From Batillaria attramentaria (Eukaryota; Mollusca; Gastropoda; Batillariidae), in NCBI GenBank assembly GCA_018292915.2, contig JACVVK020000151.1, positions 7,501 to 71,500 of the forward strand: DNA of 64,000 bases. The letters run 5' to 3'. The translations under genes were made by a program, and so were the position numbers. Below are positions 31,826 to 44,694 of the stretch, piece after piece (position 1 is the stretch's first letter; every line of letters starts with the position of its first letter). The notes beneath the pieces were generated by a model. The model was not told the DNA's origin, ran no database searches, and saw only the letters and a list, made by a program, of their open reading frames with translations.

Positions 31826-34800
31826 ACAGCACTATACGGGAAGATCAACAGCACTATACGGGAAGATCAACAGAACGGGAGATCAACAGCACTATACGGG
31901 AAGATCAACAGAACGGGAGATCAACAGCACTATACGGGAAGATCAACAGCACTATACGGGAAGATCAACAGAACGGAAGATCAACAGCACTATACGGGAA
32001 GATCAACAGAACGGAAGATCAACAGCACTATACGGGAAGATCAACAGAACGGAAGATCAACAGCACTATACGGGAAGATCAACAGAACGGGAGATCAACA
32101 GCACTATACGGGAAGATCAACAGAACGGGAGATCAACAGCACTATACGGGAAGATCAACAGAACGGGAAGATCAACAGCACTATACGGGAAGATCAACAG
32201 AACGGAAGATCAACAGCACTATACGGGAAGATCAACAGAACGGGAGATCAACAGCACTATACGGGAAGATCAACAGAACGGGAGATCAACAGCACTATAC
32301 GGGAAGATCAACAGCACTATACGGGAAGATCAACAGAACGGGAGATCAACAGCACTATACGGGAAGATCAACAGAACGGGAGATCAACAGCACTATACGG
32401 GAAGATCAACAGAACGGGAGATCAACAGCACTATACGGGAAGATCAACAGAACGGGAGATCAACAGCACTATACGGGAAGATCAACAGAACGGGAGATCA
32501 ACAGCACTATACGGGAAGATCAACAGAACGGGAGATCAACAGCACTATACGGGAAGATCAACAGAACGGGAGATCAACAGCACTATACGGGAAGATCAAC
32601 AGAACGGGAGATCAACAGCACTATACGGGAAGATCAACAGAACGGGAGATCAACAGCACTATACGGGAAGATCAACAGAACGGGAGATCAACAGCACTAT
32701 ACGGGAAGATCAACAGAACGGGAGATCAACAGCACTATACGGGAAGATCAACAGAACGGGAGATCAACAGCACTATACGGGAAGATCAACAGAACGGGAG
32801 ATCAACAGCACTATACGGGAAGATCAACAGAACGGGAGATCAACAGCACTATACGGGAAGATCAACAGAACGGGAGATCAACAGCACTATACGGGAAAAG
32901 GGAAGATCAACAGAACGGGAGATCAACAGCACTATACGGGAAGATCAACAGCACTATACGGGAAGATCAACAGAACGGGAGATCAACAGCACTATACGGG
33001 AAGATCAACAGAACGGGAGATCAACAGCACTATACGGGAAGATCAACAGCACTATACGGGAAGATCAACAGAACGGGAGATCAACAGCACTATACGGGAA
33101 GATCAACAGAACGGGAGATCAACAGCACTATACGGGAAGATCAACAGCACTATACGGGAAGATCAACAGAACGGGAGATCAACAGCACTATACGGGAAGA
33201 TCAACAGCACTATACGGGAAGATCAACAGCACTATACGGGAAGATCAACAGCACTATACGGGAAGATCAACAGAACGGAAGATCAACAGAACGGAAGATC
33301 AACAGAACGGAAGATCAACAGAACGGGAAGATCAACAGAACGGAAGATCAACAGAACGGAAGATCAACAGCACTATACGGAAGATCAACAGAACGGGAAG
33401 ATCAACAGAACGGAAGATCAACAGAACGGAAGATCAACAGAACGGAAGATCAACAGAACGGAAGATCAACAGAACGGAAGATCAACAGAACGGAAGATCA
33501 ACAGAACGGAAGATCAACAGCACTATACGGGAAGATCAACAGAACGGGAAGATCAACAGAACGGAAGATCAACAGAACGGAAGATCAACAGAACGGGAAG
33601 ATCAACAGAACGGGAAGATCAACAGAACGGAAGATCAACAGAACGGAAGATCAACAGAACGGAAGATCAACAGAACGGAAGATCAACAGAACGGAAGATC
33701 AACAGAACGGGAAGATCAACAGAACGGGAAGATCAACAGAACGGAAGATCAACAGAACGGAAGATCAACAGAACGGAAGATCAACAGAACGGAAGATCAA
33801 CAGAACGGAAGATCAACAGAACGGAAGATCAACAGAACGGAAGATCAACAGAACGGGAAGATCAACAGAACGGAAGATCAACAGAACGGAAGATCAACAG
33901 AACGGAAGATCACAGAACGGGAAGATCAACAGAACGGAAGATCAACAGAACGGAAGATCAACAGAACGGAAGATCAACAGAACGGGAAGATCAACAGAAC
34001 GGAAGATCAACAGAACGGGAAGATCAACAGAACGGAAGATCAACAGAACGGAAGATCAACAGAACGGAAGATCAACAGAACGGGAAGATCAACAGAACGG
34101 AAGATCAACAGAACGGAAGATCAACAGAACGGGAAGATCAACAGAACGGAAGATCAACAGAACGGGAAGATCAACAGAACGGAAGATCAACAGAACGGAA
34201 GATCAACAGAACGGGAAGATCAACAGAACGGAAGATCAACAGAACGGAAGATCAACAGAACGGAAGATCAACAGAACGGAAGATCAACAGAACGGGAAGA
34301 TCAACAGAACGGAAGATCAACAGAACGGAAGATCAACAGAACGGAAGATCAACAGCTCGGAAGATCAACAGAACGGAAGATCAACAGAACGGGAAGATCA
34401 ACAGAACGGAAGATCAACAGAACGGGAAGATCAACAGAACGGGAAGATCAACAGAACGGAAGATCAACAGAACGGAAGATCAACAGAACGGAAGATCAAC
34501 AGAACGGAAGATCAACAGAACGGAAGATCAACAGAACGGAAGATCAACAGAACGGGAAGATCAACAGAACGGGAAGATCAACAGAACGGGAAGATCAACA
34601 GAACGGAAGATCAACAGAACGGGAAGATCAACAGAACGGGAAGATCAACAGAACGGAAGATCAACAGAACGGAAGATCAACAGAACGGAAGATCAACAGA
34701 ACGGAAGATCAACAGAACGGAAGATCAACAGCTCGGAAGATCAACAGAACGGGAGATCAACAGAACGGGAGATCAACAGAACGGGAAGATCAACAGAACG

Positions 34801-35866
34801 GGAAGATCAACAGAACGGAAGATCAACAGAACGGGAAGATCAACAGAACGGGAAGATCAACAGAACGGGAGATCAACAGAACGGAAGATCAACAGAACGG
34901 GAAGATCAACAGAACGGAAGATCAACAGAACGGAAGATCAACAGAACGGAAGATCAACAGAACGGAAGATCAACAGAACGGAAGATCAACAGCTCGGAAG
35001 ATCAACAGCTCGGAAGATCAACAGAACGGAAGATCAACAGAACGGAAGATCAACAGAACGGAAGATCAACAGAACGGAAGATCAACAGAACGGAAGATCA
35101 ACAGAACGGAAGATCAACAGCTCGGAAGATCAACAGAACGGAAGATCAACAGAACGGAAGATCAACAGAACGGAAGATCAACAGCTCGGAAGATCAACAG
35201 AACGGAAGATCAACAGAACGGAAGATCAACAGAACGGAAGATCAACAGAACGGAAGATCAACAGAACGGGAGATCAACAGAACGGAAGATCAACAGAACG
35301 GAAGATCAACAGAACGGAAGATCAACAGAACGGAAGATCAACAGAACGGAAGATCAACAGAACGGAAGATCAACAGAACGGGAGATCAACAGAACGGGAG
35401 ATCAACAGAACGGAAGATCAACAGAACGGAAGATCAACAGAACGGAAGATCAACAGCTCGGAAGATCAACAGAACGGAAGATCAACAGAACGGAAGATCA
35501 ACAGAACGGAAGATCAACAGAACGGAAGATCAACAGAACGGAAGATCAACAGAACGGAAGATCAACAGAACGGAAGATCAACAGCTCGGAAGATCAACAG
35601 AACGGAAGATCAACAGAACGGAAGATCAACAGAACGGAAGATCAACAGAACGGAAGATCAACAGAACGGAAGATCAACAGAACGGAAGATCAACAGCTCG
35701 GAAGATCAACAGCTCGGAAGATCAACAGCACGGAAGATCAACAGCTCGGAAGATCAACAGAACGGAAGATCAACAGAACGGAAGATCAACAGAACGGAAG
35801 ATCAACAGAACGGAAGATCAACAGAACGGAAGATCAACAGAACGGAAGATCAACAGAACGGGAGAT
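31826..35866. repeat. 4-kb composite array built on AGATCAACAG
   Basis: Every unit shares AGATCAACAG. Three kinds occur: a 22-bp unit CACTATACGGGAAGATCAAC+AG, a 16/17-bp unit AACGGAAGATCAACAG or AACGGGAAGATCAACAG, and a rare 16-bp unit starting CTCGG. Up to about 33265 the 22-bp and 16-bp units alternate as 38-bp dimers; beyond it the 16/17-bp unit dominates, with CTCGG units rising towards the right. Since 16 is not a multiple of three and the units have no + strand stop, the array forms a 1350-codon open frame (periodic, rich in K, R, E, D, Q, N). I regard it as an artefact. Confidence 0.96.
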
Positions 35867-36632
35867 GAAACCAGTTAATTTGTTTTTGGACAAACCCAAC
35901 TCTAACTACCCTGCCCCCTGCTGCCGACACCACTTGAGACCGGGTGTCATCCCACGAGATGGCTGGACACCATAGAGGACCAAGTTAGAGGACCGGCAAC
36001 ATAGAGGACTAACAACGACCTTACAACAACCACGCCGGGACGGGCGGGAGGCTCGAGTGGAGGCCGGAGGAACTTGTTGACAGCTCGAGACTTTGGGAGA
36101 GCTGATGTTGGACACGGGAGAACTGAGGAGGGAGAGTGAGGGGAGGAGGGGGGGACTGTTAGAAAAACAAGACAACAACAGACAGTTGTTCGTGGAGCTG
36201 AAAGTAGCCGGAGTTAGGACATTGTTGTCAGTGTGCCCGGCACTTCACTTACAGTTCCACTCCTATACACACGTACACTGCGTTAGGTAGATTGTGGCTT
36301 CAGTCATCATGTCCGTCCGGCACTTCTGTCGGCAGCTGTGTGGCTTGATGGAGATCGTCATCCACAAAGGTTTAAGGTAAAAATAAAGAAACACCTTTTT
36401 CTTCATCTTCGTCTTGTTTTTTGGGTTTTTTGTTTGTTTGTTTGTTTTTACTTTTATCCACACAAATGAGACAGTTCACGTTGTTGAAGGTCAGTAATGT
36501 CTACATGAAGGGTTTGGAAGGGGGGTGGGTGGGGGGGACGGAGCGTCAGCGGAGAAAAGGACAAAGGCTGAAAAAGCCACCGAATGCCTAATAAAACATT
36601 CCAAAAACATTCCACACACACACAAGCATACA

Positions 36633-36670
<38 letters not shown>

Positions 36671-36732
36671 CTTGAGGAACGAAAACTTACAGTCGTCTTG
36701 ACTGTGAATTTACCGGGTTTTTTCAGACACTG

Positions 36733-36776
<44 letters not shown>

Positions 36777-37019
36777 CCCAACTAAACAGTATAAACTATA
36801 TAGTCTCTGTCATCACTTGTATATACCTTGTGGGTGGCGTCAGTGTTAAGGGATGGGGGGGGGGTGATGGGGGGTAGGTAAGGTGGGTGCATATGTCGAT
36901 CAGTGATGGGGACGTCAGACAGTACATCAGTTGTCAGTCACACGAGAGACGTGAAGACGAGAGAAGGTACAAAAGACACGGAGCCCGCCCCTGTGACCAA
37001 GGTAGGAAGCGAGACCTAA
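35867..37019. other. non-coding spacer with microsatellites
   Basis: TTTG run at about 36427-36447, (CA)n at 36634-36668, (CT)n at 36738-36773 and a G-rich tract at about 36855-36885. No gene recognised. Confidence 0.45.
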
Positions 37020-37470
37020 TGATAGTTCACCAGCCATTTACAAACTGAGGACAGATCCTGACACCGAGTCCCACTTCTCTCCCTTCTCCTGCCGTCTGAC
37101 AGACGTAATAACTAATGACCCTGTCCATCCCCCGCCGGGCCTCACACTCCAAATAATGAAGCCTCCCCATTGCCGGATCCGCTGAGAGCTCTGCAGGGAG
37201 GGTGTGATAATAACGACTCCCTGCTAGAGCGTGGAGAGGCCCTGACAGGAGAGAGTAGAGATGGCCAAACAAGTTGCTGTTGTTGTAGGGCGTGAGACGG
37301 TTAATTTGGCAGCCCCTCCCCCCGTCCCCTGGGCCCCTCCCTCACCAGAGCTGTTCTACAAGATTAAAGCACCAATGAGAAATTTCTCCACTCGGGCCGC
37401 GTCACGGTGGTAATCGGTTATTACTGCCAGCCAGTATACGGAGCGTGATAAACACCACTTGGAAAAAGAC
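37020..37470. promoter_or_regulatory. candidate cis-regulatory island
   Basis: Non-repetitive 450-bp block with many TAAT-type cores: GTAATAACTAATGACC, CAAATAATGAAGCC, GTGATAATAACGACTCC, GGTTAATTTGGC, AAGATTAAAGCACCAATGAG and GGTAATCGGTTATTACTG, between CpG-containing blocks. No frame is coding. The motif density suggests a homeodomain-bound element; conservation is untested. Confidence 0.3.
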
Positions 37471-40240
37471 AGCGCTCAGACTGACAAGCCGTAATAAAGA
37501 CCAGTTGAGAAAAGACACGGGAACCAGCGGACCAATCACAGCATTACACCTCCATGTTTCTGGATGACGTTTCAAACTGAAGACAGGGGAGATAAACGTC
37601 TGTCAAACAAGCAGCTTCATGTTCATCACGTCACAGCATGGACTCTCTGTCATCAGTTGTAATCAGGACAGAGTGACGTCATCAGGATGTGATGTTAATG
37701 GTGCCAGAGTGTTGGTGCCAGCACCCGTCGGTCAGCGAGTCATTTGTTAACTGTGTGACACTCTGACACAGTTTACAGCACGTGCACACACAACTTGAAG
37801 TTACACCGTTCTGTGACCTAGTTACACCACAAGCTGACCAACACCCTGCATGTCGCTACTCCACTGTCACGTGACATCACGGCCAGACAGATTTCTCACG
37901 CCAAGTGGTAACCACACAATGATGAAAATGTCGTTCAAACTTATTCGTACAATCCTGCATTCATTCACACCGAATGTCCTACACGCGTGTAAAATCAGAC
38001 GCTTATCTCTTATCTTATCGACTGTTCCACCATACACTGAGACGCTTATCCGAATCATTGTTTTTCGACTGTTCCACCATATGTATATTTACAATCATTT
38101 GAAGGATACCAGTTTAAAATGTACATTTCTAACTTCCTAACCCCCACAGACAATGCACTGAAATATCATAAACAATTACTGAAGACTGAATGTGGGCAGC
38201 AAATTTACTATACTGTGACAAAGTTCTGGCCACAGGTTAAGGAGTAGTTGTAATTTTCATACAGAATATAAACAGAAAGTTTCACGTATGTCTTTTCTCT
38301 CGATCTTCCTATATGTTTGAAAATTGAGACCAAATTGAAAGAACGGAAAAGTCACTGACACTACATATTTGGGAGTGTGTCGCCACATTTGTATCATTGA
38401 CCTGATCATGTACACGTTTCACATCGATCCCCCGTCAAACAAATACCTGATCGTGATCAGTGGAGCGTATCGTGTTTGTACCAAAGACTTGTGTCAGGAT
38501 TTAAAATGGTAAAATGTAAAATGGTGCATGATCCTAAAGGAGAACAAGTGTGTAGCATTAATTTGAATGACGAAGTGGTTAAGCTACGACCGCACGTCGG
38601 CTGTTAAGTTAGGGGTATCCAAGGGGCACGCTGACCCCCCTCCCCCCCCCCCCACACACACACACGCACACTCCCCGTTTAAAAAAAAAAAAAATCAGAC
38701 TAAAATCTGAGAAATTTGGTGCATTTTGGCGTGATGCTATGTGCTTCAGAGGAAGAAACACACTTTAGGGGAAGGGGGTGGGGGTCGGGTGGTGGAGTGG
38801 GGGGTGGGGGTGGGGGGAGGGGTTTAGCCAAAGGTGGAACTCCAAAGAAAAGTGGACGATTTTAACCCCTGTGTTGTGTACACGGGGGTCACTACAGGTA
38901 TGTACTGGTTCTCCAAACAAACAATAACAGTGGTGTTTGTGTGCTACCCAACCAAACCAGACACCGTACACGAAATACACTGCACTCTCTCTGTCCAAAC
39001 AAGGAGCCATTCGTCCATACAACAAACACAACAGAACACCGACACCCGACACCCGACACCACGCGTCGTGTATCCCACCATTGTCAGCACTTAACCGAAA
39101 GAAAACTCTCTCTAAATCAACATCATTTCCTGTGAAGAATGGGTGAAGCGAGTCAAGAGGACGAGAGCGATTGTCAGCGACATGGGATCAACACGGGTTA
39201 CAACATGGCACCAAACACGACTGATCCACATAAACACTACTGTACGTCACCGCTTTACGGGACCAGAAGAACAACTGTCACCAAACTGTGATCGGCCACA
39301 ACGAGGCTTGTTCACGTGTCTTTCCGTCAGTGGTCCTGGCCACTACCGATCCGTGCGGGAGTGTGGCCCAACGACGGAAAACACGAGGCTGGACAAGGCT
39401 GGGTGTCCTGTGTTTTGTGACGTTCACCTGGAAGCCAGGACGGCTAGACAAGACAGACGGCAATGGGATAACGCCACAAGATTCTACAGCCCAGGGAAAA
39501 AAATCCAAGAACACATTATTACAATACAACAACAATTAATAGAAAAAGATCTACATCACTATAAGACGCGGCAAAATATGTAACTGTCGTTCCGGTCCAG
39601 AAGGCAGTCGGTCAGTGAAGATGACGTGCATGACGTGAATGACTTACTGTGACACCTTGACATGACGGTTTGCACCGCTCAAACCACCTGAGAGGGCAGT
39701 CGCCATGAGAAATTCATGATAAATGATAAATGTTTGCACTCACCCAAGGTGAACGTCAGTCAATTTCTAGAATCCGTGAAAAATAAATTTTTATTTTTAT
39801 TCATTTTTTTTTTCATGATCGTACTGTCACTGACGAGGCAAGTTCAGAACGCACGTTTTCAGCAAACGCTTCTAAACATTGATCAAACAAATGGAGACAT
39901 GTCCAGAGTTTCATTGTCATAGTAGTTAAACTTGCATGTAATTTTTCAGTTCAGTCCGAAAGTCTACAAACTGGGTGTGTTTCATCACTGGACGAGTGTG
40001 AACGTAGCCTTAGAACACACTGAGGCAGAAACTTGCAGGGAATCAGCCACCCGTAGAAAAAGATGCGGCAGTTCAGTGAGCCGTGTCTAAGGAAAGGTAA
40101 CTGTAATTGTGCGGCACTCTGTAACCGGCAGCAGAACCAGCACCCCTATATTTGTCACGGTTGGCTGGTCAGCAGGAGTGAGTAGAACCGTGACCGTGAC
40201 GGTATTTACAACAGTTATCACCCACCCTGCTGCAATTCAG
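37471..40240. other. long non-coding stretch
   Basis: Unique sequence. It holds a C-rich run at about 38635-38652, a poly-A at 38681-38693, a G-rich tract at about 38770-38822 and three CGACACC repeats near 39045. An open frame of about 146 codons at 39143-39583 starts at GTG and has no recognisable domain. I see no gene. Confidence 0.45.
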
Positions 40241-40410
40241 TGATGTGGGGAAGGTTCTGGTGACTATGTCAGCTCATCTATCTCTACTGATGTCAACTTT
40301 CTACATGGATACAGCAAACTGTAAGTGATGTGGGGAAGGTTCTGGTGACTATGTCAGCTCATCTATCTCTACTGATGTCAACTTTCTACATGGATACAGC
40401 AAACTGTAAG
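40241..40410. repeat. 85-bp tandem duplication
   Basis: TGATGTGGGGAAGGTTCTGG starts at 40241 and 40326, with the full 85 bp repeated without visible change. A recent duplication. Confidence 0.95.
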
Positions 40411-40525
40411 CAGAGTGTGGATGTATATCTGTCGCTGGATGTCTCATGGCGTGCGGTTTGATATGGAACATAGACAAGATTTTAACACAGCAGCTCAAGT
40501 TGACAGGCTGATTAGACTTTTTTCC

Positions 40526-40574
<49 letters not shown>

Positions 40575-41062
40575 GTAAATGGTCACATGACCAGCTAACG
40601 ACAACGGGACACGTCACGTGATACCATTTTCCTAGAGTGTCTCTACAAGTTCTTGGACTGGCCACAGCAAAGGGAGACAAAGCTCTCGTCAAAACGCCAG
40701 CATCCGGCAGAGTTGTCCGGCCATTTCGCCTCTCAGCGCCCCCTATTGTCCGCCACTGTCCACTCTCACGCCCGATGTGAACTGACAGAAGGGAGGATGA
40801 GGGGAGGGGGGCAAGAAATGACCACTTGCCAACTGAGCTGAAGTGTCGGGTCGTCAGTGTATGGCGTAGTTGTCCCAGCATGATGAGCCAATTGTAGCGT
40901 ACACTACTCACTACAGGACAATTACCCACACTAACATCACCACACGCTCACTTCACACACACAAGGTCGTGAACAACTTGATGGCAAGTTCAGTCCACTG
41001 TCACCTACACTGTCGATGCTTGCAACAAAATGTTCGTTGGATATTGTGTAGAGGCGATATAA
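40411..41062. other. non-coding spacer
   Basis: (CA)n at about 40531-40572 and a CTCF-like motif at 40736-40749 (minus ACAATAGGGGGCGC, 12 of 14). No gene recognised. Confidence 0.45.
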
Positions 41063-42013
41063 CTGAATGTACAGCGAGTGTTTGTTGGCGTGTCTGGCTG
41101 AATGTACAGCGAGTGTTTGTTGGCGTGTCTGGCTGAATGTACAGCGAGTGTTTGTTGGCGTGTCTGGCTGAATGTACAGCGAGTGTTTGTTGGCGTGTCT
41201 GGCTGAATGTACAGCGAGTGTTTGTTGGCGTGTCTGGCTGAATGTACAGCGAGTGTTTGTTGGCGTGTCTGGCTGAATGTACAGCGAGTGTTTGTTGGCG
41301 TGTCTGGCTGAATGTACAGCGAGTGTTTGTTGGCGTGTCTGGCTGAATGTACAGCGAGTGTTTGTTGGCGTGTCTGGCTGAATGTACAGCGAGTGTTTGT
41401 TGGCGTGTCTGGCTGAATGTACAGCGAGTGTTTGTTGGCGTGTCTGGCTGAATGTACAGCGAGTGTTTGTTGGCGTGTCTGGCTGAATGTACAGCGAGTG
41501 TTTGTTGGCGTGTCTGGCTGAATGTACAGCGAGTGTTTGTTGGCGTGTCTGGCTGAATGTACAGCGAGTGTTTGTTGGCGTGTCTGGCTGAATGTACAGC
41601 GAGTGTTTGTTGGCGTGTCTGGCTGAATGTACAGCGAGTGTTTGTTGGCGTGTCTGGCTGAATGTACAGCGAGTGTTTGTTGGCGTGTCTGGCTGAATGT
41701 ACAGCGAGTGTTTGTTGGCGTGTCTGGCTGAATGTACAGCGAGTGTTTGTTGGCGTGTCTGGCTGAATGTACAGCGAGTGTTTGTTGGCGTGTCTGGCTG
41801 AATGTACAGCGAGTGTTTGTTGGCGTGTCTGGCTGAATGTACAGCGAGTGTTTGTTGGCGTGTCTGGCTGAATGTACAGCGAGTGTTTGTTGGCGTGTCT
41901 GGCTGAATGTACAGCGAGTGTTTGTTGGCGTGTCTGGCTGAATGTACAGCGAGTGTTTGTTGGCGTGTCTGGCTGAATGTACAGCGAGTGTTTGTTGGCG
42001 TGTCTGGCTGAAT
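41063..42013. repeat. 35-bp minisatellite, about 27 identical copies
   Basis: CTGAATGTACAGCGAGTGTT plus TGTTGGCGTGTCTGG repeats every 35 bp. No variant copy was seen by eye. The minus strand has no stop in any frame, giving apparent 351- and 361-residue proteins of 35-residue period; these are artefacts. Confidence 0.97.
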
Positions 42014-43794
42014 GACAGGGAATAAATATATAGGGAATAACTATAACTTGAGCCATGGTTTCCCAACTTTTTCCTCTGCTTCTTCTGCAAGGACTAATGT
42101 GAATATAATGACAGTACTAGCATCTCCTGTTTAGGCATTCTAATTCTATTAGAACAATATTATTCAGCGCTCCATGACCTGGATCGTTTTCGCGTTTAAA
42201 ATCAAAACATGTACATCCGCATGTACAAAGGTACCACTGAGTTCTTCACAAACACCAGTATGAAATCACAGCTAGTTTACAAGGGCCGTGACTTTGACCC
42301 GGCGTCAGTGTCGGTAGAATGAGATCATGAGTCTGGGCAGAATTTGTTGAAGGGAGACAACTAGAGTACTTATCCCTGTCTGATGACCATGATTAACGCC
42401 CGTTGACAGCGTTATCCCCCCCCCCCCCCAACACCATGCTAATGTTGCAACATGACAAGCCGTCATCACGACCAGCTTTACACTGACCGGCACACAGGAC
42501 GAAACATTTGCATACGCCATGATTATCATGATAAGGTCTCAGTCTGCTGGTTGACATGCGTACGTTCACTGCTAGTCCCCACTTTACCGTCTTTCCCAGC
42601 AAAACTCACGCTCCTCATACTATACTGCCCTTTGTCGGCATAACGGGGAAGGGGGAGGGTGGAGGGGGGGGAGAGGGAGGGGGTGTAGCGTAAGTTTATT
42701 GCCGGTAAGCTAAAGGGATCATCAGCTACTTTCGGTTCATTGGAGTTAATTGTGCACACAGTGTCAGATGAAGTAACCAGCTGGGAAGGCCGGCCGACAT
42801 GAGTTGTTTATGTCAATACTTGTACCCTTCCCTGGCCGCGTGTGAAGAAGGAAAGTTTATACATTCAGTTTAGGTCTGTGTTTTCACAACAATAATCCAA
42901 CTACCAACCACACCATCAGTACATACAAGAAAGCGGGCGGGGAAGGGGGGCTGGAGTGAACACAACAGAACACTGGTACGATTCAACAGTTAGTGTTGCA
43001 GCTGGCAAAACAGCCCCCCCCCCCCCAAAAAAAAAAAAAAAAAAAAAAACCAAACAAACAACAACAAAAAAAAAACAAACAAACAAAGTTAACAAGCAAC
43101 AATTTAAAAAAAAAACCAACATCACCACCACCACCAGAAACGACCAAACGACATTGCGAGTAATGTAAAAGGAAAGTGGGAGATTGAGTGATGGCCAGTA
43201 TCAAGTGAAGTCAAAGCGGGAATTATTTGGAATTATTTTGAATTAACCAGTTCATGATGTCACCTAACGTGGAACTGTGGTACAAGAAAGATTATCGAGT
43301 GTAGATTACCCCCCCCCCCCACTCCGCCCCATCGTCTCCTCCTGCAAGAGTCAGTGCGAGTTGTCTCCCGCTATAGGAGCCAGCGTGAGTTGCGTCCCGC
43401 TGGGGATTTCCTTTCACGTCGGCGGAAAGCAAAAGAGCAGTCCCCGCATCATGGCGACAGAAAATCTTTACGATCTGAAAGATGGCACCGACAAACCGCG
43501 AAAACGCGAGACAAATCGCTACAAGATGGCCGACACGAAATCATAATCGACAGGAAGTGACGACTCCCCTTTCTGTTGGCCTCGCTTTGAATCTGGATCA
43601 TACTTCCGCTTTCTCCATGCCGGCGTCTGTGTTGATGTGATCCGCGGTGTTGCTGGCGCAGGCAGGAAAGAAACGATCCAAAGAAAGGGAAACAGGGCAG
43701 GACAATGATAGAATGAAAACGACAACATGAAAGAGAGAAAGGGGAGGCAAAACCTAAACACGAGTGGAGGTGTACACAGTTCTTCCTCACTCCT
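42014..43794. other. non-coding stretch
   Basis: C run at 42416-42430, G-rich tract at about 42650-42685, C then A runs at 43015-43050 and a C run at 43309-43320. Around 43440-43540 a short ATG frame (32 codons) contains two YY1-like AAGATGGC motifs. No gene recognised. Confidence 0.4.
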
Positions 43795-44694
43795 GGGGAC
43801 CTATGCATGGACACAACCTTCCGTAGGCACAGCCTAAACGCCAAGTCTCAGACTTGGCAGTCTCGGTCTAAATTTCTTGCGTAACCGCTATGCATGGACG
43901 CGGACAACAGCCCAGACAACCAAGTCTCAGACTTGAAGTCGGCCTACGTGACGTCATCTACTTTATCTAAATTTAGAGTGTGGGATTCCGGTATTCCCCA
44001 GCCAATTGTGGGAGTACGCATGCGCATGTGTTCAACGAGACAGCCCAGCGCCGCGGGAAAGGAACAGCCAGCGGGATGCCTTACGCAATACACACCGCGC
44101 GCGGGCGGTCAGTCGGCCGGTACATGTGGCAGACTTACCCACCACGCGGCACTGTGCATCAGTTAACTGCGAGTCAAGTTGAACCTCCCCCGGGCCGGAC
44201 TCAGACGTAATAATACTGAACAACAGAAATAAAGGGGAATATTGCTTACGGAATGGATGACATACTCCCATATCACCTCTCAAGGAAGGTGAGCAAACTA
44301 AATGCAGAAATCTTTAGTGAGACTGGCACAGCGCAGGTCACAGTGACATGCTGACCGGATCGGCTGAGCCACTGATGAGAGTGCCATGCAAAACAGTACA
44401 CACCAAAGACGCTCGCAGTATGGTACATATACCCATAAAACATGATCTAGGCCTTGGCATAGTCGAATGAAACTCCACAACACCGAAAAACGCCATGCTG
44501 ATTGTCATTTAGGCCGAGCCTACGGCATTTAGGCCGCCGATTTCGCGTGACTAAATCGGGGCCGTTTAGGCTGCCGTTTAGGCCCTGACTACCCCGTTGT
44601 CTGTGTCCATGCATACCGATTTCCGAGATTTAGTCAGAGCCTACGAATTTAGGCAGGGCCTACGCGTTTAGGTCGTGTCCATGCATAGGTCCCC
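43795..44694. mobile_element. 900-bp non-autonomous DNA transposon with perfect 20-bp inverted ends
   Basis: The left end GGGGACCTATGCATGGACAC (43795-43814) is the exact reverse complement of the right end (44675-44694). TATGCATGGAC also occurs internally at about 43891 and, inverted, at about 44608. Near both ends lie repeated TTTAGGC/GCCTAAA cores (for example 44510, 44526, 44567, 44577, 44652, 44668 and, inverted, about 43834), typical of subterminal transposase sites. Two copies of the palindrome CAAGTCTCAGACTTG occur near 43846 and 43920. No transposase frame is present and no clear target-site duplication could be fixed, so the superfamily is open. Confidence 0.7.
44012..44026. promoter_or_regulatory. 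NRF1-like motif inside the transposon
   Basis: GTACGCATGCGCATG contains CGCATGCGCA, close to the palindromic NRF1 consensus. Confidence 0.3.

Noticed and set aside
31816..35868. 1350-codon open frame
   Set aside because: It is a by-product of a stop-free 16/17/22-bp array; indels of one base between units do not close it because all frames are open.
39143..39583. 146-codon open frame
   Set aside because: GTG start, no recognisable domain or splice context, composition like the surrounding non-coding DNA.
41001..42090. 351- and 361-codon minus-strand frames
   Set aside because: Both are the 35-bp array in different frames; no independent support.
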